DNA of 27,229 nt from an uncultured Geobacteraceae bacterium (GTDB lineage: Bacteria > Desulfobacterota > Desulfuromonadia > Geobacterales > Pseudopelobacteraceae): contig CAIRND010000174.1 of NCBI GenBank assembly GCA_903879825.1, positions 1 through 27,229 of the forward strand, written 5' to 3'. Positions 15,490 to 23,241 of this stretch are shown here, one piece after another; within the stretch, counting starts at the first letter, position 1; each line of letters begins with the position of its first letter. Under the pieces are notes generated by a model. That model ran no database searches. It was given only the letters and a program-made list of their open reading frames with translations, and was not told the origin of the DNA. The position numbers were made by a program, and so were the translations under genes.

Positions 15490-16464
15490 ATGATATCACC
15501 TTTACCAACCTGCCAGAATTATGCTGCAATTTTGAAACAAAATAGGGAAAAGCCCTTGATTGTCAGCATTATCACCCCGTCATATAACCAGGGAGACTTT
15601 CTTGCCGACACGCTCGAAAGTGTCCTCACTCAATCCGGCAATTTCTTTCTGGAATACATTGTGATTGATGGTGGTTCTTCCGACAATTCGGTCGAAATAT
15701 TGCGACAGTTTGAGTATGAGTTGAAATCAGGTGCTCGTTCTGCCAGATGTAAGGGGATTACATTTCGCTGGCATAGTGAACGAGACAATGGTCAGGCAGA
15801 CGGCGTCAACAAGGGGTTTGCACAGGCTTCAGGCTCAATTTTCGGTTGGCTGAATTCCGATGACACCTATTTTCCTGGTGCAATTTCAACAGTTGTCGAA
15901 CAGATGGAAAGTCACCTAAATGATGTCATGGTATATGGAAACGCCTACTACACAGACAAACGTGGAGAGATCACCGAGAGATACCCCAGCGAGCCATTCA
16001 GCTTGAAGAGGCTGAGTGAGAAATGTATTGTCTGCCAACCGGCAGTTTTTTTTCGCTCAGAAGTATTGACTCAAGTCGGTTCTCTTGACCCGAATCTTCA
16101 GGCAAGTATGGATTTTGATTTCTGGATCAGAATTGGAAAACGGTTTGAGGGGAAAATTGCCTTTATCGATGATTATCTGGCAACCAGCAGAATGTATTCA
16201 GAAAACAAGACCTGTTCGATCCGCACCACGGTTCACAAAGAAAGCACCGCCCTGCTCCAGAAGCACTTCGGTTACGTTGGAGGAGAATGGATCGTTTCCT
16301 GTTTCTATGATGTAATACAAGATTTCAGGAATATTCCTTTGACAGGAAGCGCAGCTCTGATTCTGCAGCGTTTGTTTGTCCTGCAGTATCTTATCAACGT
16401 TAAAACGCTGCTCTCCTTGGGTGCATTTCTGCGTACTAATATGTACAAACTGTTCCTGCACTAA
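15490..16464 (+). CDS. GT2 family glycosyltransferase (WLNSDD type)
   Basis: 324 residues. After a 22-residue leader the GT-A core starts with PLIVSIITPSYNQGDFL, then YIVIDGGSSDNSVEIL, WHSERDNGQADGVNKGF and FGWLNSDDTYFPGA, where the metal-binding SDD lies at about 123-125. SMDFDFWIRIGKRF is the acceptor-region signature. It belongs to the same recognisable subfamily as the gene at 22438-23232. The ATG is one base after the preceding stop with no strong Shine-Dalgarno sequence, so translation may depend on ribosomes finishing the upstream gene. The C-terminal 60 residues are hydrophobic/amphipathic and may touch the membrane. It adds one sugar to the growing glycan; which one is unknown. Confidence 0.87.
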   Translation: MISPLPTCQNYAAILKQNREKPLIVSIITPSYNQGDFLADTLESVLTQSGNFFLEYIVIDGGSSDNSVEILRQFEYELKSGARSARCKGITFRWHSERDNGQADGVNKGFAQASGSIFGWLNSDDTYFPGAISTVVEQMESHLNDVMVYGNAYYTDKRGEITERYPSEPFSLKRLSEKCIVCQPAVFFRSEVLTQVGSLDPNLQASMDFDFWIRIGKRFEGKIAFIDDYLATSRMYSENKTCSIRTTVHKESTALLQKHFGYVGGEWIVSCFYDVIQDFRNIPLTGSAALILQRLFVLQYLINVKTLLSLGAFLRTNMYKLFLH

Positions 16465-16506
16465 AGCCATACAACCCTTTTCACATCACACTGTTCCTGA
16501 GGATTT

Positions 16507-17658
16507 ATGATTATCGGATTCAACATGACGGCTTTCATACCAGGCACTATGGGAGGCATGGAGACCTATTGCAGAAACGTCCTGCGTACGTTGCAGGAAG
16601 TAGACGCGAGCAACAGCTACCGCATTATCTGCGACTCGCACTATACCAACGAAATACCTTTAACAAATTCAAACTTTCAGTATTGGCCTTGTAACTTCAC
16701 AAAGCCTTCTGCCAAGTGGTTTTTGCGTGGCGTTGTCAGAAACATCACCGGCATTGACATCTTGAAACCAGCCATGAATCGCATCCATGCAGATGTCATC
16801 CATCACCCCTTTTCAATTCTCAATCCGCGCCATCTCTCGATCCCGTCCGTTCTGACTTTTCATGATATGCAGCACGAATTCTTTCCGCATTATTTTTCCG
16901 CTTTCGAGATAAAGACGCGGAAGGAATTCTACCGGTCCTCAGCAACAGAGGCGACCCGAATTATCGCTATTTCTCACCATGCAAAAACAACACTTATCGA
17001 AAGATATGGAATCAGCGATTCAAAAATAGATGTGATCCACAATGGCTACGGGGCTGCTTTCAAAATTCTTGATGATTTAGAAGGCATGCAAAAGATTCGC
17101 ACTACCTACAACCTGCATAAGCCTTTTATCTACTATCCGGCTGGAACATGGCCGCATAAAAACCATCTATCTCTCTTGGCAGCACTCAGAATCATGATGG
17201 ACAGGTTCGGTTTTGACGGAGAACTTGTGCTTACCGGTGTCACCCAACAGTCACAAGGGAACATCTTTGCGGAAATCGAACGACTTGGACTGCAAAAAAC
17301 TGTCAGAATTTTAGGATATCTGCCTGAAAACGATCTTCCATGGCTTTATAACCTTGCCCGGGCGATGGTGTTTCCCTCGCTTTTCGAAGGTTTCGGCATT
17401 CCTTTACTTGAATCCATGGCCTGCGGCTGCCCCGTTGTCTGTTCAAAAGCGACGTCTATCCCCGAAGTGGTTGGAGAAGCCGCTGTAATGTTCGACCCAT
17501 ACTCCGCTGAGGATATCGCCGAGAAAACATGGAAGCTTTGGATAAACGATTCGTTACAACAACAACTGATTAATTACGGTCTCGAACGGGTTAAATTGTT
17601 CGGGTGGGAGGATGCAGCCCGAAAGACCATCAAGGTCTATGAAAAAGCATGCGCCTAG
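16507..17658 (+). CDS. GT4 family glycosyltransferase
   Basis: 383 residues, a GT-B enzyme of ordinary length. N-terminal domain: MIIGFNMTAFIPGTMGGMET with the glycine loop for acceptor and donor binding, then ADVIHHPFS and PSVLTFHDMQHEFFP. C-terminal domain: FIYYPAGTWPHKNHLSLL, ELVLTGVTQQ, VRILGYLPENDLPWLY, and the full EX7E motif in SLFEGFGIPLLESMACGCPV. The 'THDMQHEFFP' and 'WPHKNH' wording places it near mannosyl- and other hexosyltransferases of the RfaB/GT4 type, without fixing the sugar. GAGGA lies about five bases before the ATG. It is related to the GT4 at 14304-15488 but keeps the canonical catalytic Glu. Confidence 0.9.
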   Translation: MIIGFNMTAFIPGTMGGMETYCRNVLRTLQEVDASNSYRIICDSHYTNEIPLTNSNFQYWPCNFTKPSAKWFLRGVVRNITGIDILKPAMNRIHADVIHHPFSILNPRHLSIPSVLTFHDMQHEFFPHYFSAFEIKTRKEFYRSSATEATRIIAISHHAKTTLIERYGISDSKIDVIHNGYGAAFKILDDLEGMQKIRTTYNLHKPFIYYPAGTWPHKNHLSLLAALRIMMDRFGFDGELVLTGVTQQSQGNIFAEIERLGLQKTVRILGYLPENDLPWLYNLARAMVFPSLFEGFGIPLLESMACGCPVVCSKATSIPEVVGEAAVMFDPYSAEDIAEKTWKLWINDSLQQQLINYGLERVKLFGWEDAARKTIKVYEKACA

Positions 17659-17679
17659 ACATGATGACGGATACTTTAA

Positions 17680-18573
17680 GTGAATAATCATCCATCGGCA
17701 ACAATCATAATTCTCAACTGGAACAACTGGCGCGACACCATTGCCTGCGTGGAGTCCTGCCAAAAACTCACATATTCAAATTTCCGGATCGTGATAGTCG
17801 ATAATTGCTCAACCGATGGCTCCGAAGATGTTCTCCGCGGCAAACTTCCGGAGAGTGAAATAATCCAGACCGGCGCAAACCTCGGCTTTGCCGGGGGGAA
17901 TAATGTCGGCATCCGCCTTGCTTTGGAGTCAGTATCCGACTACATCTGGCTTCTGAACAATGATGCTGTCACAGAACCGCGAACGCTGACAATGCTGGTT
18001 GAGGCCATGGAGAATCACCCGACTGCCGCTATCGCCGGATCAAAGATCTACTATCATGACGAACCTCAAAAAATCTGGTTTGCCGGCGGAGCATGGTCAA
18101 AAGGGAGATTGAGGCTTCGCCAGCGAGGCGCCTATCAGATGGACGAGGGGCAATTTGACGAGCTCTGCACGATAGGCTCGGTTTCGGGTTGCAGCATGAT
18201 GGTGCGGACCAGCGCCATTAAAAAAATCGGCCTGATGGATGAGAGCTATTTTCTTTACTGGGAAGACACCGACTGGTGTGCCCGTGCCGCCAAAATTGGT
18301 TACACAATTTTGTTTGCACCCAAATCTCGTGTATGGCACAAGATATCGACAACGGTGAAAGCACATTCGGATCTCCAGTATTATTATTTTACCCGGAACG
18401 GACTTCGTTTTTGCTGGAAACATGACCTGTTGTCTCTGCCAGTTTTCCTTATTTATATTTTTGTCGAAGTCCTCTACGGATTGCTGCGCGGCAGAATGAG
18501 TATGTTTAACGGCTTCAGGAAGGGTATTAACGATGGTTTTTGTGGAAGATCTGGCAAGCAGGGTCAAATATGA
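17680..18573 (+). CDS. GT2 family glycosyltransferase, rhamnosyltransferase-like
   Basis: 297 residues from a GTG at 17680, the only start that keeps the intact N-terminus; its ribosome-binding site is weak. Motifs: ATIIILNWNNWRDTIACVES, VIVDNCSTDGSED, NLGFAGGNNVGIRLAL, and LLNNDAVTEP with NND at 93-95 as the metal-binding triplet. GSVSGCSMMVRTSAIKKIG and YFLYWEDTDWCARAAKIGY follow. This set is the pattern of WbbL/RfbF-like GT2 enzymes, many of which are rhamnosyltransferases, though other deoxysugars are used by relatives. A hydrophobic stretch near 245-265 (LPVFLIYIFVEVLYGLL) suggests membrane association. It sits among other cytoplasmic transferases in the cluster. Confidence 0.87.
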   Translation: MNNHPSATIIILNWNNWRDTIACVESCQKLTYSNFRIVIVDNCSTDGSEDVLRGKLPESEIIQTGANLGFAGGNNVGIRLALESVSDYIWLLNNDAVTEPRTLTMLVEAMENHPTAAIAGSKIYYHDEPQKIWFAGGAWSKGRLRLRQRGAYQMDEGQFDELCTIGSVSGCSMMVRTSAIKKIGLMDESYFLYWEDTDWCARAAKIGYTILFAPKSRVWHKISTTVKAHSDLQYYYFTRNGLRFCWKHDLLSLPVFLIYIFVEVLYGLLRGRMSMFNGFRKGINDGFCGRSGKQGQI

Positions 18574-18601
18574 GCAATAACATCCTGTCGGGATTATACC
18601 G

Positions 18602-19753
18602 GTGAAACTATTCAGCGCATACGATAGCCCATCCACATTATCCCGTTCCATAATGGCAGCGGGCGATTCGTTGTCATGGCTGATCGAGCCACGCCGCCCT
18701 ATGCAGATGCTTCCGCTTATTCCCGACCATATACGTTCACTACTTATCCTCAGGCTTGACGGTATCGGCGACAACATCTGCTCCTGGCCTGCCCTTGAAC
18801 TGATCCGCCGTCAACTTCCAAATACCAGAATAACGCTGGCCGTTGGCCCCTGGGCTGCACCGCTCTATCGAGAATGCCCATTTGTGGACGAGGTTCTTGA
18901 ATGGGATTCGGGTCTGTTTGGTCTGTTTCGCGGCAAAGGAGCGGGCGGCCTGCCTGAAGATCTGCGCCGGGCCACAGAGTTGCGTGGAAGATTTGACGCT
19001 GGAATCGACCTGCGCGGCGACCTGCTGTCGATTGTCCTGCTTCGAATTATAGCTTCCCCTATTCGGATCGCACATGTTGCACGCGGTGGGAAAAATTTGC
19101 TTACCGACCCGTTGAACATTCACAGCGGCACCGAAGCCCAAAGAGCCAATAACGTTATACAAACCGCATTGGGTTTACCAACCAATCCTGTATCGCGAGT
19201 CCAGGACTGGCCGCGACCGAAAGCCCGTGAACAGGCAATTGCTCATCTGGCAGATGCTGGATGGGACAACACCTTGCCGTCTGTAGCGCTCTGTCCACTG
19301 GCGCTCTGGCCCTGGAGACAATGGCCGAAAGAACGCTTCCAGGAATTGGCAACTCGTTTGAAAAAGAACCTGGGCCTTCAGGTCATATGGTTTTTGGAGC
19401 AGAATGACCAGGCCAATGCCTATTCTACAGATGATCCGGTTTTCTGCGGCTCACTTGACGAAGTTGCTGCTGCCATGGGTAAGTGCCGCCTGGCAGTTTC
19501 AAATGACAGCGGTTTGTTGCATCTGGCAATTGCTGCGGGGTGTAGAACAGTTCAGCTTTTCGGCCCGGGTGACGCGGCTCGTTTTGCTCATACAGGTGAG
19601 GGGTTGATACTCCACCATGATACTTCATGTAAACACTACCCATGTACGCAGCGGGGAACATGCGTGAACCTGGCTGAAGGGTGGTGCCTCGAAAAGATAA
19701 GTGTTGAGGCGGTTTATGCCTCATGCCAACTGCTCATGAAGGATGCTTCGTAA
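18602..19753 (+). CDS. GT9 family glycosyltransferase (ADP-heptose:LPS heptosyltransferase-like)
   Basis: 383 residues from a GTG at 18602. An alternative ATG at 18653 would drop 17 residues before the conserved core. The core starts SLLILRLDGIGDNICSWPAL (46-65), the GT9 acceptor-domain signature, then DAGIDLRGDL. The C-terminal half has ALCPLALWPWRQWPKERFQE, the GT9 form of the donor loop, then AVSNDSGLLHLAIAAGCRTV and LFGPGD, the ADP-heptose-binding block. A Cys-rich tail (CKHYPCTQRGTCVN...WC) is the usual end of this family. GT9 enzymes build LPS inner cores or use other sugars. Finding one here suggests a heptose-containing or LPS-linked glycan and a Gram-negative host. Confidence 0.88.
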   Translation: MKLFSAYDSPSTLSRSIMAAGDSLSWLIEPRRPMQMLPLIPDHIRSLLILRLDGIGDNICSWPALELIRRQLPNTRITLAVGPWAAPLYRECPFVDEVLEWDSGLFGLFRGKGAGGLPEDLRRATELRGRFDAGIDLRGDLLSIVLLRIIASPIRIAHVARGGKNLLTDPLNIHSGTEAQRANNVIQTALGLPTNPVSRVQDWPRPKAREQAIAHLADAGWDNTLPSVALCPLALWPWRQWPKERFQELATRLKKNLGLQVIWFLEQNDQANAYSTDDPVFCGSLDEVAAAMGKCRLAVSNDSGLLHLAIAAGCRTVQLFGPGDAARFAHTGEGLILHHDTSCKHYPCTQRGTCVNLAEGWCLEKISVEAVYASCQLLMKDAS

Positions 19754-19848
19754 TTTGATCAATACATTTCAAGCTTTTGCCTTTATCTCCATTGTGTCTT
19801 GTGGCATTTTGTACAGAAATAATTCAGAACTTTGTGAGATTCTTTTCC

Positions 19849-20531
19849 ATGAAACTATCCGTTATCATTCCAGTCTACAACGAAAAAGAGACCATCCGGG
19901 AGATCTGCACCGCTGTCAAAGCTGTTACTCTGGACAAAGAAATCATTATCGTTGACGATTGCTCCACCGATGGGACCCGCGAGATTCTCCGGGCAATGGC
20001 CGGCGATACGGTAGAATATTTTTTCATGAGCGAAACCAGGGAAAGGGTGCAGCCCTCCGTACCGGTTTCAGGCAGGCAACCGGCGACATGGTCATAATCC
20101 AGGACGCCGACTTGGAATATGACCCGCAGCAGTATCCGAAGCTGATTCAGCCGATTCTTGAGGGCAAGGCCGATGTAGTGTGCGGTTCGCGCTTTGTCAC
20201 CGGTGATTACCGCCGGGTTCTCTACTTCTGGCACATGCTTGGAAACACCTTTCTGACCCTCCTCTCCAATATGCTGACAAACCTGAACCTGACCGATATG
20301 GAGACCTGCTACAAAGTATTCCGGCGGAATGTTCTTGAGCAGATAGAGATCGAAGAAGACCGTTTTGGCTTCGAACCAGAGATTACTGCCAAGATTGCCA
20401 AGCTGAATGTAAGAATATATGAAGTCGGCATTTCCTATTCCGGCAGGACGTACAAGGAAGGAAAAAAAATCGGCTGGAAGGATGGTATCTCCGCCCTGAG
20501 ATGCATTCTTAAATACAACCTGTTCAAGTGA
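19849..20531 (+). pseudogene. DPM-type GT2 (polyprenyl-phosphate sugar synthase-like) with a -1 frameshift
   Basis: The first frame starts at the ATG 19849 (MKLSVIIPVYNEKETI, then IIIVDDCSTDGTRE) and loses homology after EYFF at about 20025, ending in an unrelated tail at 20097. The other frame, open from upstream of that point, continues HERNQGKGAALRTGF, then VIIQDADLEYDPQQYPKL with the DAD metal motif, GSRFVTGDYRR, DMETCYKVFRR and GRTYKEGKKIGWKDG, and ends at 20531. Restoring one T to the T6 run at 20019-20024 gives a continuous protein of about 227 residues, the usual size for dolichyl/undecaprenyl-phosphate sugar synthases. As written, the first product would lack the catalytic DxD. It lies just before a GT-C-like membrane protein, the class that uses such lipid-phosphate sugars. 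Confidence 0.8.
20019..20025 (+). other. T-TTT-TTC slippery heptamer at the GT2 frame break
   Basis: In the starting frame the codons are GAA TAT TTT TTC ATG, so the run is phased as T-TTT-TTC, matching the X-XXY-YYZ rule for -1 slippage. A slip here, or one extra U in the mRNA, would fuse the two halves at EYFF/HERN. The upstream frame does not stop until 20097, so no stop codon sits beside the site. No clear stimulating hairpin was seen. Confidence 0.35.
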
Positions 20532-20605
20532 TGGTGTTTTTCCGGAGACAAGCACCGAATAAGACCGGGCGGTAGATAACGACATAAAGTCAGGATTATT
20601 ATTTG

Positions 20606-22441
20606 ATGATTCTTCTTGGATCCATACCCGTTATAGCATGGTTCATTTTTTTTGGACTCATCCTGAACAAGAAGTTCGGCTTACGAAGCTCCTTTCTGAC
20701 CGCGAGTGTTATCTGGGGTATTCTGGTAACGTTCCTGACCGAGGGATTGAGCCTTTTATCAGCGCTTAACCGTTCCTGCCTCATCACAGGATGGACAGTG
20801 GCGGCAATCGCAGCCGGCCTGCTGCTTTTCCGCGCCAATAAGCTCCGCAAAACAACGCTAATCCTCGGCCTTCTCTTGGCAGACAAGGTTATTGTTTGCA
20901 TCATCAGCGTAATACTTGCCTGCACCTTCGTAATCGCAGTAGTGGCACCACCAAACAATTGGGACTCGCTGACCTACCATATGACCCGCGTTATGTTCTG
21001 GATTCAGCAGGGTAGCGTTGCACATTTCCCAACAAATAACCTCCGACAGATCGAACTCAATCCGTGGGCCGAGTTTGCTATCACACATTTTCAGTTACTC
21101 TCCGCTGGAGACCGTTTTGCAAACCTTATTCAATGGTTCAGCATGGCGGGTTGCATCATCGGTGTATCGTTCATCTCCCGGCTGCTTGGCGCCACATTCC
21201 GTGGCCAGCTTCTGTCGGGACTTGCGGCAGCGACTATACCAACAGCTGTCCTACAGTCGAGCAGCACCCAGAACGACCTGGTCGTTTCCTTCTGGCTGAT
21301 CTGCTTCATCGCCTTCGGCATAATGTCGTCGCAGGAAAGAGTGCACAGATGGGAGCTGCTGATGTCATTCAGCCTCGGCCTGGCAATTTTGACTAAGGGA
21401 ACTGCGTATCTGTATGCCTTTCCTTTTCTTGCCTGGTTCTTCATTCAAGACATGAAAACGTCATGGAAGTCTTCCATGCCCAAATATCTCATGCTGGGCG
21501 GCATTGTACTGCTGGTAAATATGGGGCACTTTCAGCGCAATTACGCCCTGTTTCACCACCCGCTGCAATCGGGGAAGGACTCATACAGCAATGGTCACGT
21601 TACCCCTGCAGTAATCCTCTCGAATCTGTCACGAAACGCTGCCCTGCATCTTTTGCTCCCTTGGGACGGACCGAATGTGTTATTAAAGGAAGCCCTCACT
21701 ACTATTCACTCGGTTCTTGGTATTGCGGCTGATGCCCCGGACACGACATGGCCCGGGACAACCCCGGAATCACTTAATTTTACAATCCATGAAGACATCT
21801 CAGGCAATTTTCTGCACATCTGTCTTTTCATGACCATGTTGACGATCATTATTTCCAGCAGGAGATTCCGGAGCATACTTCCATACGCACTGGCTGTTAC
21901 GGCGGGGCTGTTGCTCTTCTGCATCATGCTCCGCTGGCAGCCGTGGGCAACGAGACTTCATATACCTTTGTTCATAATTTTTTCCGCACTTACAGGTTTT
22001 ATTGTGCCGAATACGTGCAAAACTTGGATAACCGGATGCATGATTACTCTACTTTCCATAGCCAGTTTCCCCTATATATTTTGTAACCAGACACGACCGC
22101 TTGTTTCCTTGCAGCAGTTTCCCCTGTCCATTTTTACCATCCCCCGCTGGGCTCTTTACCTAGCTAATGATGCCAACAGAGGAATGGCAACAATGTCAGC
22201 ATTGCAAACTATTCAGAAAGGCAGATTTAAAAATATCGCCCTGAGTTCCGGAATGGACACATGGGAATATCCGTTATGGATTCTGACGCGCGAATATGGG
22301 CTGGACGGCCCCAGAATAGAACACATCGATGTAAATAATGTTTCTGGCACCATCCAACTGCCGCAATCCAAAGCTGATATTGTAGTGGTCATATCTGATG
22401 ACGGAAATATTACCATCAGGAACCAGGGAACTGACGGATGA
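20606..22441 (+). CDS. Polytopic GT-C-like membrane glycosyltransferase
   Basis: 611 residues from the ATG at 20606; a TTG one codon earlier is unlikely to be used, and CAGGA lies about 11 bases upstream. About a dozen hydrophobic segments cover residues 1-500. The loop after the fourth or fifth carries PPNNWDSLTYHMTR (115-128). An Asp in this first large outside loop, here D120, is the catalytic position in GT-C enzymes of the ArnT/PMT (GT39/GT83) kind, and 'D-S-L-T-Y-H' wording is typical of one bacterial GT39-like branch. A soluble C-terminal region of about 110 residues has no recognised domain. It should transfer a sugar from a polyprenyl-phosphate carrier on the outer face of the inner membrane. 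Its gene follows the DPM-type GT2, a sensible donor-enzyme partner. It overlaps the next gene by four bases. Confidence 0.75.
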   Translation: MILLGSIPVIAWFIFFGLILNKKFGLRSSFLTASVIWGILVTFLTEGLSLLSALNRSCLITGWTVAAIAAGLLLFRANKLRKTTLILGLLLADKVIVCIISVILACTFVIAVVAPPNNWDSLTYHMTRVMFWIQQGSVAHFPTNNLRQIELNPWAEFAITHFQLLSAGDRFANLIQWFSMAGCIIGVSFISRLLGATFRGQLLSGLAAATIPTAVLQSSSTQNDLVVSFWLICFIAFGIMSSQERVHRWELLMSFSLGLAILTKGTAYLYAFPFLAWFFIQDMKTSWKSSMPKYLMLGGIVLLVNMGHFQRNYALFHHPLQSGKDSYSNGHVTPAVILSNLSRNAALHLLLPWDGPNVLLKEALTTIHSVLGIAADAPDTTWPGTTPESLNFTIHEDISGNFLHICLFMTMLTIIISSRRFRSILPYALAVTAGLLLFCIMLRWQPWATRLHIPLFIIFSALTGFIVPNTCKTWITGCMITLLSIASFPYIFCNQTRPLVSLQQFPLSIFTIPRWALYLANDANRGMATMSALQTIQKGRFKNIALSSGMDTWEYPLWILTREYGLDGPRIEHIDVNNVSGTIQLPQSKADIVVVISDDGNITIRNQGTDG

Positions 22442-23232
22442 GAACCTCCCCCACCATATCAATTGTCATGCCCTGCTACCAGCAGGTTGCCTACCTGGAA
22501 GAGGCGGTACGTTCGGTACTCGACCAGCGTGATGTTCAGGTCGAACTGATTGTCATGGATCCCGGCTCCAGTGATGGCTCCCGCGAACTGCTTATCAACT
22601 TGAAAGATGAATACAATGAGCGCTTGCTGATTCATTTTGCTCCCGACAAGGGACAGTCCGACGCAATCAACCGGGGGATGTCAATGGCTCGCGGCACTGT
22701 CCTGGGCTGGCTTAATTCCGATGACCGCTATTATCCTGGTGCCCTAAAGGAAGCGGCGACATATCTTGATTCGACCGAACCGCGCTGGCTGTATGGACGA
22801 TGTGGCATTGTAAATCCCGTGGGGGAGCAGATTTTTCGGCCAATCGTGGCGTATAAAAACTGGCGTGGTCGCACATTCTCAATTTACAAACTTCTCACCG
22901 AGCCATACATCCCACAGATGGCGGTGCTGTGGAATCGCGCTCTGTGGGATGCGGTTGGCGGCGTCGATGTTGATCGGGATATGGACATGGATTACGACCT
23001 TTTTCTGCATTTTGCCAGGAGAGCAGCACCAAAAATTTCGACGTCCTATCTTGCCGACTCGCGGGTACATCCGGAAGCGAAAAGCAGCACCCGCACGTTT
23101 GACGGTATCAACGCAGTTGCCGTTACGGCCCGGCAGCACGCAATCGGCTTGGGAGTGCGGGGTAAGTTAGCCGTATTAATTCACCGGATATATGGGCTTC
23201 GGACAAAACTGATCTATGGGTTGTTGAAATGA
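22438..23232 (+). CDS. GT2 family glycosyltransferase (WLNSDD type)
   Basis: 264 residues; the ATG overlaps the upstream stop (ATGA). The GT-A motifs are TISIVMPCYQQVAYLEEAV, LIVMDPGSSDGSREL, DKGQSDAINRGM and LGWLNSDDRYYPGAL, with the metal-binding SDD at about 94-96. MDMDYDLFLHFARR is the acceptor-side signature. It shares its motif set with the gene at 15490-16464, so the two are members of one subfamily and may add related sugars or act at successive steps. The DGG of the second motif is DPG here. No membrane segment is seen. Coupling to the GT-C-like gene upstream and the radical SAM gene nine bases downstream places it inside the same translation unit. Confidence 0.87.
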   Translation: MRTSPTISIVMPCYQQVAYLEEAVRSVLDQRDVQVELIVMDPGSSDGSRELLINLKDEYNERLLIHFAPDKGQSDAINRGMSMARGTVLGWLNSDDRYYPGALKEAATYLDSTEPRWLYGRCGIVNPVGEQIFRPIVAYKNWRGRTFSIYKLLTEPYIPQMAVLWNRALWDAVGGVDVDRDMDMDYDLFLHFARRAAPKISTSYLADSRVHPEAKSSTRTFDGINAVAVTARQHAIGLGVRGKLAVLIHRIYGLRTKLIYGLLK

Positions 23233-23241
23233 GAACCGGAC

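Noticed and set aside
18097..18777. Minus-strand open frame of 226 codons across a GT2/GT9 junction
   Set aside because: Antisense to two well-supported genes; low-complexity, non-domain protein text.
19875..20585. Long minus-strand open frame (236 codons) opposite the frameshifted GT2
   Set aside because: It lies antisense to clear GT2 motifs in both plus-strand frames and has no recognisable domain of its own.
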